Shown here piece after piece: positions 1 to 13,760 of a stretch of 64,000 bases of DNA (its first letter is position 1; the number at the start of each line of letters is the position of its first letter). The notes below the pieces were generated by a model. It did not search any database. It worked only from the letters and a program-made list of their open reading frames with translations, and was not told where the DNA came from. Source of the DNA: Gorsachius magnificus (lineage: Eukaryota > Chordata > Aves > Pelecaniformes > Ardeidae); contig CM067084.1 in assembly GCA_034008185.1 (NCBI GenBank), positions 45,397,099-45,461,098 on the forward strand. The letters run 5' to 3'. Both the position numbers and the translations under genes were made by a program.

Positions 1-2249
1 GGCTTTGATAGTCTTACAAGATAATCTAGTTATGCTGAAAAGAGGTATGTCTGTAGATGGAGTTTTTATCAATGGGTCAAATTCAAAATTAAGTGAGAAT
101 TCTTGAATGTTTAACTTCTTAAAGAATAACAAATGCTAGACTAGATTAGTAAAATTTATTATGCCATTCATTATCAGACCAGACTGTTCCTTATACTTAG
201 CATAACTACAAAAAGAATAAAAAAGACTTGCTTTTGTAATCTAAGCAGTCCCTAGTCTACTCCAGGAAGCTATCTAGTTGCTGGAAGTCACTGAGGGAAG
301 GAAAAATTATCACATTTTTCTATTTACTAGAACATAAAAAACTATTTGAAAGTTTCAATTTGGGCTCTTTTTCTCCTGCTATGCTGAGCTGATCGATGTG
401 GAGAACACCCAGGAAGAGTCATCTCTGAAGACCACAGCAATTTTGTGTGTTGTCAGCTTATGCAGCTGTTCATTTTACATTAATTTTCTGTGTTATTCAA
501 GCAGCTTTGAAATTAATGTAATCAATAACATTAATGACCTTTAAAAACCAAAGCAAGTAGTAGCAATGGAATGTTAAATATAGAAACCTTCTATATTTGA
601 TATCAAGTTGTCTAACAAACTACCAGTATTTCTAAAATTGTGGGCACTAAGAGAGAGAGATTAAATTCATTAACCAAATATTGAAAAACTAGATGTGTGG
701 CAATAAAGCAGAATGAACATTAATTTCTTTCTCTTACTTCCTCCTCATTTCTCCCTACATAAAAATATTTCCCCTTATTGTTAGCTGTATACACTGATAG
801 GAACATTCCTTGGTCATCATTTCTTATGTGTAGTGTACAAAAATACTTTGCAGGTGCTGGACTTAAAATTATCACTTCAGCTACCATTCAAATGGACACA
901 GGAACAGCTGTCTTGAGGACCATATGCACATGTAATTATAAATCTGTATTACACCTAAGAAATAGGGCTTGGAGCAATTCTTCCTGTTTTCTTTGTTTTC
1001 TTCTTTTGAGTGTTGTCATTTGCCATTTGTGTTGCAGTCACTTCGTTATTTTTTTGTTTATTTTTTTTTTTCCTGACAGCTCTCTATACAAACTAAGAGC
1101 AAATAATATGACTTTTAGAGGATGGATGGAGGTCACATATGATACTGAACCAAGACTGGAATATCAGTTACAGAAGAAAAATTAATAAAATTACCTGTAT
1201 ATTTAGATTTTTGAAACAAAAGTTTTCTTCAATATCTTCTATTTCTATCATATGAGTAACAGTTTCAAAGGCTTCAGAAGGATACAAATAACATAATTAT
1301 GACACTGTTTCTGTAGCTAATGGGTGAAATTAGAGTGATGGTGAGCAGCTTCATACCTGGCTTCCTATAAGATATCTCTTTTACTCATTCCTCACCTCTA
1401 ACACGTATTTTCTAACTGTTTAACTTTAGTTTTCCATGCATTGTGACTAGGTTATAATATTTATCACTGGGTTATAATATTTATGCTACCAGTAACGTAC
1501 AGGTAGATGTTCTCCTGGAAATCTGTTCCTCAGCATTTATATACTACTTTACTGTGTGTAAATTAAAAAACAAAACAAAACCAACCAAATGCAAAAAATC
1601 TAGCATAATGTCCAGAAGGGTTATTTTTCATTGTGTTGTGTAATGTTTTATTTTTCCTTGTTTCCACTGCAGCTAGATGATATTTAAGTGGCATTTGAGA
1701 TGAAAAAATTAGGAGATGGGGAAAATGGCAAGAACAACTTCAGTGGAAATCTTTTCAGTTTGCTGGCAATCTTTTGGTAGTGTTAGCATAAGGAGGGGGC
1801 TGCTTTTTTGTGTTTTCTCTGTTTTGAGACTTCTAATAGAAAGGGATATAATATTGTTGTACGGTAGTGATGCAACTGGAAGAGTTATGATTGTAAGTTT
1901 TTTTCTGACCTGCTAAGTATTTTTTTTTTTTACTCTAGAGCTGCAGTATGCAGAAATTGCTTCCCATTCTCTTAGTTTTGCAGTAACCTAGACAGGTTCA
2001 GAAAGGTTCCCTGAAGTTTGTGTGATAGTACTTACAAGTAGGCTTCTTGTACTTCTGTAAGGAAAAACAAGGAATGCTTTATACGTTATATTTATCATTC
2101 TTAAATTTTGTTTTCCATTTAATATGTAAACCATTTTCCAGGGGGAATTATCACTTAATTCTTTTGCTTTCCACTTACTACTTCATTTCAGTTGTAAGTC
2201 ATCAGTGCATTTGGCAATTCTACAGCTAGTTTCTCTGTCTTGGTAATTT
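1..2249. other. AT-rich non-coding DNA, no gene seen
   Basis: No exon, RNA gene or recognisable repeat family was found here. The longest open frame (778-1185, plus) opens on TTG rather than ATG. It has a low-complexity run of Phe, Leu and Ile translated from T-rich DNA and resembles no family I know, so it is treated as chance. The only local structure is a 20-bp tandem duplication near 1451 and some short A or T runs. Confidence 0.6.
1451..1484. repeat. Short tandem duplication, 20-bp period
   Basis: The 14-mer GTTATAATATTTAT occurs at 1451 and again at 1471, separated by CACTGG. This is about 1.7 copies of a 20-bp unit. It is most likely a replication-slippage product and has no visible function. 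Confidence 0.7.
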
Positions 2250-2520
2250 ATGTAGATTAGAAGCAATAAAGATCTGAGAACTGACTCCCCTGTGACCCTT
2301 TTCAACACTTTACTTTCTAATCACTTTACTTTAATCAGTACTTTATCTGTTCCCATGTTTAACCTGAGTCTTTCCTGCTTTCAGTTTAAGATGAAGACTA
2401 TCATTTGAGACATTATCAAAGGCTTTATGTAAATCCAAATTATGGTGCTTGTACTATTATTATCAATTTTATTTCTAATCTTCTCAAAAATAAAAAGTGG
2501 CTGCTTGTCAAGGTCTTAAT
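2250..2520 (-). mobile_element. Ancient CR1-like LINE relic (reverse transcriptase fragment)
   Basis: Read on the minus strand, this stretch carries two degraded reverse-transcriptase landmarks in the right order. Around 2410-2436 it can be translated as DLHKAFDNV, the palm motif A of CR1-type LINEs (usual form DxSKAFDxV, carrying a catalytic Asp). Around 2275-2305 it reads VTGESVL, a decayed form of motif B (VPQGSVL). The spacing fits an RT domain, but no open frame joins the two. Young CR1 copies elsewhere in the window are far better preserved, so this is an old, immobile remnant, perhaps of an early amniote CR1 or L3-like lineage. The outer limits are uncertain by tens of bases. Confidence 0.65.
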
Positions 2521-5500
2521 TTATATCAATGTCTTATGATGGTAAACTGTATTTGTTTTAAATTATTGACAATTATTTAACGCTTATCTTTAAATGTGTT
2601 GTATGCTATTGTGTAAACTATGAATTTTTAGGGTCAGTTCTCTCTGCTTGTTTCCTTTCTATGACACAACGTGTGTCTCTGTGCACATACACTCAGACAC
2701 ATATATTGCCTGTAATGGGGCAGGCAAAGCGATGAGTAGCATTTTTTTTGCAGTTTCAGAATATACAAAGCAAATTACCATATAACTGTTGAGGATTGCA
2801 AGGGAGTTATGCACCTTTTCTTCTTAACAGATCAGATGAGACTGATTATTCGGAAAGCTAAAGAAGAGAACTACAAAGCTTTTCTCTGCTCACTGCATTT
2901 TAGGAAATACATCAAAAAAAAAAAAAAGTTTAAAAGAAATAACTTGTCTACAGAAACTGAGGTAGCCCAAGAATAAAATTAGTATTTTGGGTAGACTGGC
3001 TGCTCTAGTAAGACTCTGTAAGAAGAGAACAACGGGAACTACTGGTAGGCGATAGTTCTGGAGAGTAACCGAATGGATTCCTCTTCCTTCCTTCTAAATG
3101 AGACATATGCATTCTCTTTTTTTCCTTAGGAAGATCATATTTAGAAATAGTACTTATATTAACAAGTATTATTTCATGTTCATAAAAAAATACCATTGTA
3201 TTTATTTGCCACACTTCATTTTAGAGAGATAGTAAGGTCATTGCAGTTGTTCAATTTTTAGGGGTGGGGTTTTCTGATAAAAAAAAATCAACACCTTACT
3301 GAACTTTGAATGTTACTGATCTTCTTCTGAGCCTAAAACTGTTGCTCAAAGATATTAATAATATGACATATCACTATTCATTATGTTTTTCATTTCAAAA
3401 ACATATTCTAGTCATAATCACGTTGAGAATAATGTCTTATGGAAAACATGCATTTTTCATTTATAACTGTTAAAATTTAAGAAAAAAAAACCAGAAAGCT
3501 TATGCAAAATCAGAGAAAAACTAAAATAAGAGCTAAAATTAAATATATATTCAAACTTTTCAGTCTAGTGGTTAGTATCAGATCTATCACAAAAGGATCC
3601 TTCTGTTGGCAGCTACTGAAACAGGTTCACTTTTAGACAGATTTGCCTTCTTAATCTCACCATAAGTGTAGTAGAACTAGAATTAACATTGATCAAAATG
3701 ATAAAAGTGCTTTTTTTTTTTTTTATAAGGGTAAAATTGAAGATAATGGTTATGTTTTTTCTTATTCTGATTACAAGTAAAATTAAATGCAGGAATAGAT
3801 ATGTGTTAGGGATTCAGGATAGGCATGGAAGTGAGGATATGGTGCCACTTGCTTAAGTGATTCTGATAAAATCAAAGTTAAAGCAAATCTAAAATGCAAT
3901 AAAATTAATACCAGTTTATTCAAGCTCTAGGTACCACTGAGAAACTACCAGAATTGTGGTATATACAATGAAAAGGCCGATACAATCAAATGCGTGTTGA
4001 ATTAAGGACACTGCCAGAATTCAGATTCTACTGTCTCACAATCACCCATACAGACCCTGTGATGCACTCTGAAGACTACCGATTAAACCCCCCCCCCAAA
4101 CTATAAACTTAATGAAGCTATAGTTCAAAAACTGCCATTAAACAAAACAAAAGTTTATCTTTCACCTGTACAGATGCCTGAGATCCTGGATGTTTAGCAA
4201 GGCATTGTAGAAAATCTGTATTCTAGATTACATTAGTAGACTTTGCATTTCACAGAATGAATGTATTTGAGAAGACTGATATAGATTAACGGATTCTGAA
4301 ATAACACTTCAAAACCTCGTCAAAATATCCAAAGACAGAAGAACTCAGTAATGTTTTGGAAATGTCTTTTTGTCCACTCTGCTCTAATACAGTTTACAGT
4401 GAGTGGCTACCATGGTAACGTATTATACTTAGCAGTCTTCAGATCTGCGCTGGCCCTCAATTCTATGAACGTCTTTTTCAATAGAGCAATGTTAGAATAG
4501 GATGTTTGCTGCCCATAATTATAGCTATTAATCACTTTAGATAACACAAGGATGTGTCAAGTTACTCTCTATTTGCCTAGCAGCCCATGCTTGTATAATA
4601 CATGTACTCAAGTTTGGTACAGTCATATTTCCTTACAGTGAGAATGACAAAAGGTTAGTCAATATTTACAACAAAAATATCCTTTCCATTTGCTGTAAAA
4701 TAAACCCAAATACCCCAGAATGGAAGCACATCAGTGGCAGTACGAAATAGTCAGCAAAAGACACAGTATGCAAAAAGCTAAAAAAAGAAATTGAATTTAT
4801 AGTGCTTTCAGTATGCCATTGATCAAAAAGAAAAGGTAGCTTTTATTAAAAATACTTTCTTTTTAATAAGAAAACAGCCCCCCAAAAGTGTGAATTTCCC
4901 AGGCTGTCTGTTTTTCAGAATAGGCTTCCATGATAGTATATTTATTATCCTTCAGATTACAATGTATTACTTCAGTACTCACTCTTTGGACAGAATATCT
5001 TTGTTTCCAGCTGAGAATATATGTAGCTACCTATTCTGAAATCCCATAAATAGGGAATTATCTACTCAGAAACCATTTCAGATGATCATTGTTTACACAA
5101 GAAGAATTTGTAAGGCTAAAGGCTGACTGACTTTAATCAATAAACAATTGCATGGTATTTTTAGTAGTAAATTTTTAAACTTAATGAAATATACATGGCC
5201 TGTAAATTTCCACATTTGTTTTTCCGTAAACATTTATTTTTGAAGATTTGCAGGCAACAAAATAGTTCTTGATTTAGAAGTACTTGCAGAGTTGGCTATT
5301 TGTTACTTGGTCAGTTTTAGGTAGCTATTGAAATCTCCTTCAAATCAATGCTCCTGCACCAAACTAAAGTTCTAACACTTACTTGGCTTCATTGTTTGTG
5401 AATATTTGAAGACTCAGCTCAATATTTTCTTGTTATTTTGGAGTATTCTGTAGCATTTAAGTATGTTATTAAAGTAAAAAATGGTAGGAAATCCATAAAT

Positions 5501-6105
5501 CACAAATACTCCAAAGATGAGGAAAAAAAGCTATTTTAAGTAATGAACAGGTTGTAATGCTGAATGTCCTTCTGCCGAAATACGGCGTCTCGAGCTTTCT
5601 GAACAGAGGTGGGAATCTGGAACATATCTTTTTATGGTATTCCAAGTAGTAACAGTGTTTCATGTGAACCTATATGGTCTTTTTTCGTATTTTTCCTATA
5701 TTTCTCAGTATTTCACATTATCAAGGCTGACATACTGACACAAAGTAGTTTTGTAAATATACTCAATTTTTACTAAGCATAATTCCTTTATTAAAAGGTT
5801 ACTTATTTTTATAAGAAGTTTAAAAAATAAAATATATTTAACTGCAATTTCATTTATTTTATAGCGCATTTCTGAAGGCATCATGGCTTTACAAGTATTT
5901 TTTAAATAGTGTGGCAAAGAGTGAAAAACTTTATCCTTCCCTTATCTTTACAAATAAGATTTTCTTTTTCCTCACCCCTCCTTGTACTTTCCCTCTCAAG
6001 TACTTTTTTCCTCTGGTGAAACTCTGGGAGCACTGTCAGTAATAACTGCATTTCTGAGACTTCCACTCTATCAGGATATACCTCTAAATGCTACAACCTA
6101 GAGGA
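2521..6105. other. Unique AT-rich DNA, no gene seen
   Basis: No coding exon or RNA gene was recognised. There is a C-run near 4088-4097, several A/T homopolymers (for example near 2914, 3481 and 3711) and nothing else of note. Short open frames at 3005-3214, 5469-5663 and 5705-5917 on the minus strand are random-looking. Confidence 0.55.
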
Positions 6106-6259
6106 AATCATAGAACAGAATCATAGAATTGTTTAGGTTGGAAAAGACCTTTAAGATCATCAGGTCCAACCACTAACCTAGCACTGCCGAGTCCACCACT
6201 AAACCATGTCCCTAAGCACCACATTTACACAGGTTTTAAATACCTCCAGAGGTGGTGAT
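6106..6259 (-). mobile_element. CR1 LINE, 3' end, 5'-truncated
   Basis: The left edge is the CR1 3' tail read backwards (AATCATAGAACAGAATCATAG). It is followed by the family's conserved 3' untranslated and ORF2-end sequence, including the block around GTCCAACCACTAACC and the block around AAACCATGTCCCTAAGCACC. Homology stops after the segment reading TACCTCCAGAGGTGGTG, so only about 150 bp remains. This severe 5' truncation is normal for CR1, which usually leaves no long target duplication. It belongs to the same subfamily as the copies at 12300 and 20304. Confidence 0.92.
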
Positions 6260-9200
6260 AAGATTTCTAAGAAATATGTATTCTGTGATTATTGGAGTCA
6301 TGAAAAGAATGAGAAATAAGCTGAGTCTAGTCCTAGCTCTGGAAATCGATTTTTTTGTTTGTTGCCTGAGTTTGTAAGTTAACCTTAACCTATTTTATGC
6401 AGAAATTTTAAAATAGCACACTAAATAGCAAATATGAATGATTAGTAAATGTTTCTCGTGTATCCTTCTTCATATGCACCATACTATACTACCATATGCT
6501 AAGTTGTATACAGTATTTTTTTTATGTATCTATTGTCATAACACCGCTGAGTCATAATTCTGTTGTGCAAGACATTTTTCAGTTGGAGAAATAAAAAGTG
6601 GCCCTTACCCGCTGGAACTTAAAATATAAAAGTGCTAAACAAGAAACAGCAAATGAATAGAAAGGGAACGAGATATAAAAAAATGCCAAACAACAAAATT
6701 ATCTGTAGTCATAGTCACTTGGATTCCAGATATTGTAGAAAATTCTGTAGGTACCACAGAAAACAAGTACTGAAATACACTTAGACTAGTAAAGGTGTTT
6801 TGTCCATAAATGCAAAAATAAATGGGAGGTCAGCACTTAGGAGCTACCTGAATCACATTGAGCGTAATTTCTTTTAAATTTTTTTCAATTTTAAGAGCAT
6901 ATCACATTTCCTGAACCCTGCAGTTTCCTTGATGAGAATCATAGAACTACACTGAGGGGAACATAATTAGCATTAATCTATATATATTTAACTAATGAAT
7001 GAAGGTGATTTACTTTAGCTGTGCATTCTGAGATATCACTAATAATACCTTATCTTCTTTATAACAGGTAAATATTCCATTTCAATAGATTGCCAAAAGG
7101 AACTGCAAAATACTTCAAAGGTAAGGACCTCCTTAAAAATAGTACTTCAGATAATAATTCCTTCTGGTTTATCAGTTAGAAAAGAAAATGGAGAATGTTA
7201 ATTCTTTCTGGCTATCTGGCTGATAGCAGAGAATTACAGATGGCATTAATGAACATAGACTTTGACTTCCTGTTTGTGAAGCTGTGTTTAAATATAAAAG
7301 ACAAGATTTCACTTTTCTTTTCTTAGAAAGGATAAATCTAATTAATTTGGTAACTGCAGAAAAAAGGCTTCATATTTGGAAATAAAACATTAAAAGCTTC
7401 TTACATTTTTATCATATTTTTCTTTGTGCAAGATTAAAAGAATACTGTTAAACTACTAGAAAATTTCACATTATTAGGCTGGGATACTTTTTTTTCAATA
7501 TGACAACTTGCTAACTTCACTTTTTTATTTTTTAATGATACAACTTACTTTCATTCTTCTAAGAAATACAAGTTTGACTTTAGTTCCAAACATTTAATTA
7601 GTTTCAAGAGCTCTTTAGTTTTAGAATACTTTTTTTTTTTACTTTCAGTTAGGGGGAATAACTCAAGTGTCATATCACGCCCAGACTGTTCTTTGTTCTT
7701 TAGCTACCTCTCCTGTAGTGATTGTTGATTAGCTTTTAAACTGTACTGTGCACCCTTACAGAGAATATTCTTGTCTCTCAAGGACATAGGTAATAGGATA
7801 CAAGGTTTCACTAAAAGTGTTATTTGTAAGTCATCAAGTTAGAAGGAATAGTATGGACATTGTGGTCTGCCCTAAACTTGGATTTGGTAACTAGAGAGAA
7901 AGCAAGAATAATAATTTATTGTTCTAGTCTTGTATGTGCCTACTTTATTTTAAAGCACTGGGGACTTTAAGAGCCTACCACATGTAATTTATGTGTATGC
8001 TTTAATGCATATACTGACAGGGATAGGAGATCCTGCACTAATGAATGTGCAGACATACATTTCAACATTGCCTTTTTTAAAAAAAATAAAATTCCATGAT
8101 TACTTCAGCCTCCCAAAACATAGCTTCTGAATTGCAGGCATTATTTGGTGTAGTTTTTGCCTGTGTGTTCATGGAGGAGAGGGAGAAGTTTTGAAAAAGT
8201 TCCACAACCATCTGGGGTTTGTGCCAGACGTGATCTGAGCACTGGACTTTTTATGGAACAAAAACATGTAGGTGGAGCTTTTCTTGAGATGAAATCCTAG
8301 TGGTCAGGGTGGAGTATCTATTCTGAGTGAAAAAGTGAGAGGCTCGTCTCAGAACATGCTGTATTCCCAGTAAGGGGTCTGATAGACCAAGGACTTCAAG
8401 CCTCGTCTTATGTCCCAGAAGAATGCCTGAAATATTCAGCTTTTCACTATTCTGACTCTGGTACTCCTATTAATTTTTTATGGGTTTTTTTCCCTTTCTT
8501 TCAAAAAATCTTTTAGAAATTCATTTTTTCTTCTTGATTGAAATACCAGAGTCTTGTGAGACATGGGAAGCCATTCTTATTATACCTCAGTGTGCTACTT
8601 AACCCTGTATTCTTCTAATGTACCTGCAATGCTTAGATTCATCAGAAAACTCCAAATTTTTAGTAGTGTATTATACTTTGGAAAATATGAAGGAAATCAT
8701 AATATTACAAACAGCTGACTTTTTTGTGTGCGCAGATGTGTTGCCAAGTTTGTTCCATTTTTGCTTTTTCTTTTTAGGACTTGTCTTTATATAGAAATAT
8801 AATTGATGAGGTAATTTGTTACTTTCCCAAGTACCTCAGATAGACTTTGATCTTGCCAAAATTTAAATAGTGTTGTCTAAGTCAAAATATTTCAGTGGAA
8901 GTAGAAAAAAAGAACATTAGAAATAAAAAATATGGGACAGTTAGGAAAAAACATAGTTTAAGAAAAAAAACAAAGAAGAGCAAAGGAGGGAAAAGAGAGG
9001 GTGCCATACGCCAAGGTCCTATTTGAATGCCACTGAGGATGCGCAGGAGAAACATCACTAAAGGACATAAAGTATCAGGATGTCAGGATGGAAAATACAT
9101 GCCACATTTCTGACAGGTACAGCTAACTATAAAAAAAAAAAAAACCCTATTCAGCAAAGGAGGTGAAGGGAAGAATGAAACTAATGACATTACAATCCTC

Positions 9201-10727
9201 TTGAGAAGTCTTGTTTTGTTTATTAAATAAGCCACTCTAGTGAGATAAGTAAGAAGAACTGCTTAGTCTGGCAGTGTTAATTGATGCTGTCCTGGGAGTT
9301 TATTGTTATGTATTACTCTTTTTGTCCTTTCATGTAAAGATGTCAGCACATTGTACCTGACAGGATGTATTGTATATTATAAATTATTCAAATTGGGATA
9401 GAAAAACTGCCATCAATTCTTGCTACCCTGTGTATCTAAGGCATGACCGTAATTTATACATAATATTAATTCCCAAGTATCAGGTTTATTTTAGGGTATA
9501 CTTTAAATTAATATTGTTTTTATGAAGTCCTCAGATGAGAAGTAATTTTATACTAGCCAGTTAGATTTTGACACATATGGATATATTTCCCCAGAAAAAT
9601 CCAGTGAACACATGTATACAACATGTATGTGATAGGAAACAAGGATAAGAGATAAAAGGAATAGAGCCTTTCAAGCCTGACACGAGGTGCTTAAAAGAGA
9701 GTTAGACACAATCTTGCACTCTTCCTTGAGCAAGAGTAGTATTGACAGCAGTGCTATAAACCAAAGACAGGGACAGGAAAGGGCAAGTATCACTTTATTC
9801 TGTCTTTCATGTTATCTCACGAGTGCATGGAATGCAAGGATGGGCACACTATATCTTGTAAAGGTGGTTATAACAACCTGATTTCCTCCTTTCTTCTGTA
9901 ATTCTGGGGCTTGCACAGTTTTACAGAAATTTTAAAGCAAAATGAATATATTTCATTGCAGTGAATTATTTCAGTGATGCTATTTTAATCCTGATAGCAA
10001 TTACTTCCAAAGAAGAGAGTACTCTGTCCTTCTGAATTAAATTAGCATAGTGAGACAGTTGTAGCCATTTCAATATATAAAACAGCTTGGAAAAGTTCTT
10101 TTTTACCTCTCAGAAAAAATACTGGTGGAGATTTTTTCTGAATTTCAGTAAAAAAATGAAAAATAAAAATAAGTACTAATTTTAATCCTATTGTCTGTAG
10201 CACAGTTGAGCAATCAAGTGTGTTCTGTTTTGGGCCAAACTGATCTATACAGAACACTTCAAATATTGTTCTTCCTGGTAAAATGTGATGGAAGTGCCTT
10301 AAGGGCAAATATGCTAAATATTTATTTGTGACATGGCTTATTGCCTAAGTTTTTTATCCCTAAAGGCACTTATATTAAGTACTAGAGCATTTCAGTTACT
10401 TGTTATTTACTGCCTATGCATTAGGAAGGATTATGAATTCAAGTATGTACCATCCATTTTGTTTAAAACCTCATTTGCCAAGCAGGTATGTTTGTAACAG
10501 CAAAAAAATATGGTTGCCACCACTACCATTTTCAGTTATGTGAATAATTCTCTTTCTTTAAGACAGAAATAGCTGTTTTGAGATAAAGGCTCTGTGGTTT
10601 AGCAAATAAGGATCTCTTGACAGACGTATGTAGTGGTTTTCAAAGGGCTGAAGTGACTTGGGAGCCTAGTTTCAAGAAAAATCAATGTGACTTAGGAGAT
10701 GATGTCATTTAGCTGACAAAATTACTT
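6260..10727. other. Unique AT-rich DNA, no gene seen
   Basis: I recognised no exon, RNA gene or repeat family. Homopolymer A/T runs occur near 7630 and 9130. Open frames at 9687-9881 (plus) and 10042-10308 (minus) are short and unlike any family I know. A small direct repeat of TCAGGATG lies near 9076-9090. Confidence 0.55.
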
Positions 10728-10998
10728 TGGGCAAGATCCATAAACGCACTTAGGCATTGCAATACCTAATATTCAGAACCAGCTGTAGGTACCTACATTC
10801 CTTATATAGTGAGCAAAAAGAGTTAAGCACCTGAGAATGAGATCCACAGTCAGGAATGTATGGAGCAGAGGTTTACCTATAGTTAGTCATTAGGAAATCC
10901 CTAGGGATGGTAAAAATGCTAGTGAAGTGAGAGGATTTCTAATCCTCTCAGGGTTTAGGCTTAATGCTTCTAAGTGATTCAGGTGACTAAACCTTGTT
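10728..10998. repeat. Possible ancient interspersed repeat (weak)
   Basis: The text contains repeated variants of TTAGGCAxx, TACCTAxx and GACTAAACC in both orientations (for example ACTTAGGCATTG near 10748 and AGGTGACTAAACC near 10980). This recalls old palindromic amniote repeats that use the TTAGGCGCCTAA theme. A 9-bp perfect inverted repeat (TGAGAGGAT ... ATCCTCTCA, loop of 5) lies at 10928-10950. I cannot name the family, and the resemblance may be accidental. Confidence 0.25.
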
Positions 10999-12299
10999 CT
11001 TGTTTCTCTTTTTACGAGACAGAACTGAGGCTACCTTTTTCAAAATGTAATAGGTGATTTTGCAATTAATATGCATTCTACTTACTGTACTCCAGAATCC
11101 TATAACTGACTGTATCCAGACCCTTGCAAGTTGTATTTGTAACTCTCATATGTTTTTAAAATATTACAAGGGAAGATCCCTTTTATGTATTCCTTCGTGA
11201 GCAGAAGATGACATATAACCAAGCATATTGGAAGACTCAAGTTTAATTCCCTTTCTGTGTCCAAGAAAATGTAAATTCTTACCTTCCCTCTAGTGAGTTA
11301 TTCTGTGCAACAGTAATTTCTTCCTGTCCTGTTGAATCAGAATTCCAGACTCAGAAAACCAAAGCAAAAGAATTGGTTTGGGCTCAGTGGTATAATTTGG
11401 AGAAGAGAGTTCAAGGCCTACTGCCATGTGTATGGATTCAATGTGTAGTTTACATGAAATATGCACTGAATTACCCAAATACTCACTAGTTAGAAGAGTG
11501 ATATGGGACTTCTTGACCTGTCTTTGGACACTCAATCCTATTTAAATAATCTAGATTTACAAAAAAATCAATTACTTTCTATTTGTGGTGTCCTTACATG
11601 CAGGACGCTACTCGATTCATTTTTTTATTGCTTTTGTTTTCTGAACTTCACAGTCTAGCATCATGCAGACACTGAGAACTGTATAAAAAATTGTAAAAGT
11701 TGTCTCACTCCTTACCTATGAAAAAAGGCTTCTTACTATGAAAATTACTTCTTTGTTTGAAATTTTATAAAATAAGAATAAATCCCAAATCTTCTGCTGC
11801 TTTTTCTTTTAGGGGACTTTGGACTTTTAAAAAAATATAAACAGCTGCTTCTGTAGTCTCATCAGCTGGATTTAGATGAATCCTCTAACAAGAAACACGT
11901 CTTGACTATAGAAATTCTCCTGCTGACCTCACTTGCCCAACAGCGTGAAAAGACAGGAATCTATTCTGTCTTTTCATGTTGGCATTTGGCATGCCAGCTG
12001 AGATTAAAATTTAAGTTTCTACAGTGCATTGGGAGAAGACAAGTAGCAGTCCCTGTCAGTACAAAACAGTACATTACTGGTCTTGTCTTCTTGGGGTTTT
12101 GCTTATTGCATCTCTCTCTCTCTCTGTATATTTATCACCACCAACCCTGCTATCTTTGGGATTCAAGATGTATGCATTTTCACAGTCTTGTCTGAATCTT
12201 GTTATGCACCTGGGTTCCAGCAAGCATTATGGAGCAGACTGGTTTGGGAAGCGGCTGCATATTCCAGGAAAAAAATGCATAACTCTCCTAGACCTTCAG
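10999..12299. other. Unique AT-rich DNA with a short (TC)n run
   Basis: No gene or named repeat was seen. A (TC)n run occupies about 12111-12125. The overlapping open frames between 11902 and 12459 on both strands are not credible genes: several run into the CR1 copy that follows, and the rest have no recognisable domain. Confidence 0.5.
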
Positions 12300-12501
12300 T
12301 CCTTTTTTCACCGAAATGGTTGTCAAGCTCTGGAACAGGCTGCCCATGGAAGTGGTTGAGTCCCCATCCCTGGAGGTATTTAAAAGGCATGTAGACATAG
12401 CACCTGGGGACATGACATAGTGGTGGAATGGCAATGTTAGGTTTATAGTTTGACTTCATGATCTTAAGGGTCTTTTCCCATCTAAATGATTTTATGATTC
12501 C
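12300..12501 (+). mobile_element. CR1 LINE, 3' end, 5'-truncated
   Basis: This is a plus-strand CR1 fragment. It starts in the last part of ORF2 (sense text around TTGTCAAGCTCTGGAACAGG, coding for the ORF2 C-terminal segment in intact elements). It continues through CATCCCTGGAGGTATTTAAA and ends in the decayed tail GATTTTATGATTC at 12488-12500, the ATTCTATGAT repeat of the family. Compared with the copies at 6106 and 20304 it lies in the opposite orientation. No reading frame survives. Confidence 0.92.
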
Positions 12502-13755
12502 TATTGAGTCCCACCAAAGCAGGAAACTCAGAAACTTCTAGCCTCTCCCAGAGAAACTGCACCCTAACCACTCTCCTTTCTGCCCCCTTCCTACCTCTTC
12601 TTTTCTCCACAATTTGAGGTACAAGATCTCAAATTTATTTTTCCAGTACAGAATTCCCCCTTGACTGTTCTTTACCTTGTATAGTGAGGGTTCATCTTTG
12701 AAATGCTCTGCTATCCTCAGTTATAGACATGTCTTAGAGCTTTCTATTATTTCACAGTTCAACCTTCAGGTACACAATTTTAAGATGCCATATAATAATT
12801 GCTAGCACAAAAGGCTTGAGAAAATGACTGTCATATGTTTCAAATTGTGACACGATTTGTGGACTGTAGCTGTCAGTAACCGAAGAACACAGTCAACAAT
12901 ATATCAGGAATAAATGACAGGCTATGCTTGTTTTATGGCACATAATTTAACAGTTTAACTGTAGACTCATTTAAAGGTATTGCATTATTCTACCTGGAAA
13001 AAAAAGAAGTATTTATACTATTATTGCCAAACACTGTGATCCAGTCAAAGTGATTTAAGGAGATAGAATAATATACCCAACTGACAGTGTTTACTTCTGG
13101 AACTCTCAAAAATGGAGATCAGAATTGTTATTGTCAAAACAGCACTCTATGGAACTAGATACTGCTTAACAACACAGGTAATGAGGCACCTGAAACTTCC
13201 TTAGCCCCGTTTCAAAACCTCTACATTTTCCAGTTTATTTCTTTAACTTCTTTTTGTGGAAATGAGTTCTTCCTTGCAGCCCCAGTTTTGAATTGGTAAA
13301 ACAGCCAAGGGAGGGGTAATATGCATACCTGAGCTTTTTTGCTATAGGTTTTTGACATTTCATTTTATCATGTATTTCAATTGAGCAAAACAAATTAAAG
13401 CTGAAATGAGTTTGTACTTAAGTCTTTCCGTCTGAAGGGATTTGCTTATTCCATACATAGGGTGGGATGAAAGTCCTCAACATACTGCCTAAATATGAGG
13501 CTTAGTCTAGCATTTTTCCCCCCTTTTTTCACCCCCGGGATTCTAATTCTGTGAACCCTCACCAAATGGTAATATAAATCGTTCTATCTTCTGAAGTAGT
13601 CTTTCATATCTCCCGGTATCCTAGACATGTTGCTTTGAATCAATATTGGCGTTTGAGATTTGGTCATCAAAGCGTTTATAAAATTTCGCATTTCATTATA
13701 ATTTACTTGTGCCAAGAACTGCTTTTTGTTGATGCATTACATGGTGTTTCCTTCT
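12502..13755. other. Unique DNA, no gene seen
   Basis: There is no exon or named repeat. The first 150 bases after the CR1 tail are C-rich (CCTAACCACTCTCC and similar), and the rest is AT-rich. The TSD of the LTR that follows starts at 13756. Confidence 0.5.
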
Positions 13756-13760
13756 AGTAA
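13756..13760. repeat. Target-site duplication, left copy (AGTAA)
   Basis: AGTAA directly precedes the TG that opens the LTR. The same five bases directly follow its terminal CA at 14792-14796. A perfect 5-bp duplication fixes both ends of the insertion. Confidence 0.88.

Noticed and set aside
778..1185. 135-codon plus-strand open frame
   Set aside because: It starts on TTG, contains low-complexity hydrophobic translation of T-rich DNA, and shows no domain or splice context.
1263..1300. TTTCAAAGGCTTC resembling reversed RT motif A coding sequence
   Set aside because: There is no second motif and the flanks do not match, so it is probably chance.
12024..12459. Overlapping open frames on both strands
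   Set aside because: They run into the CR1 copy at 12300 and a (TC)n run, and no frame has a domain.
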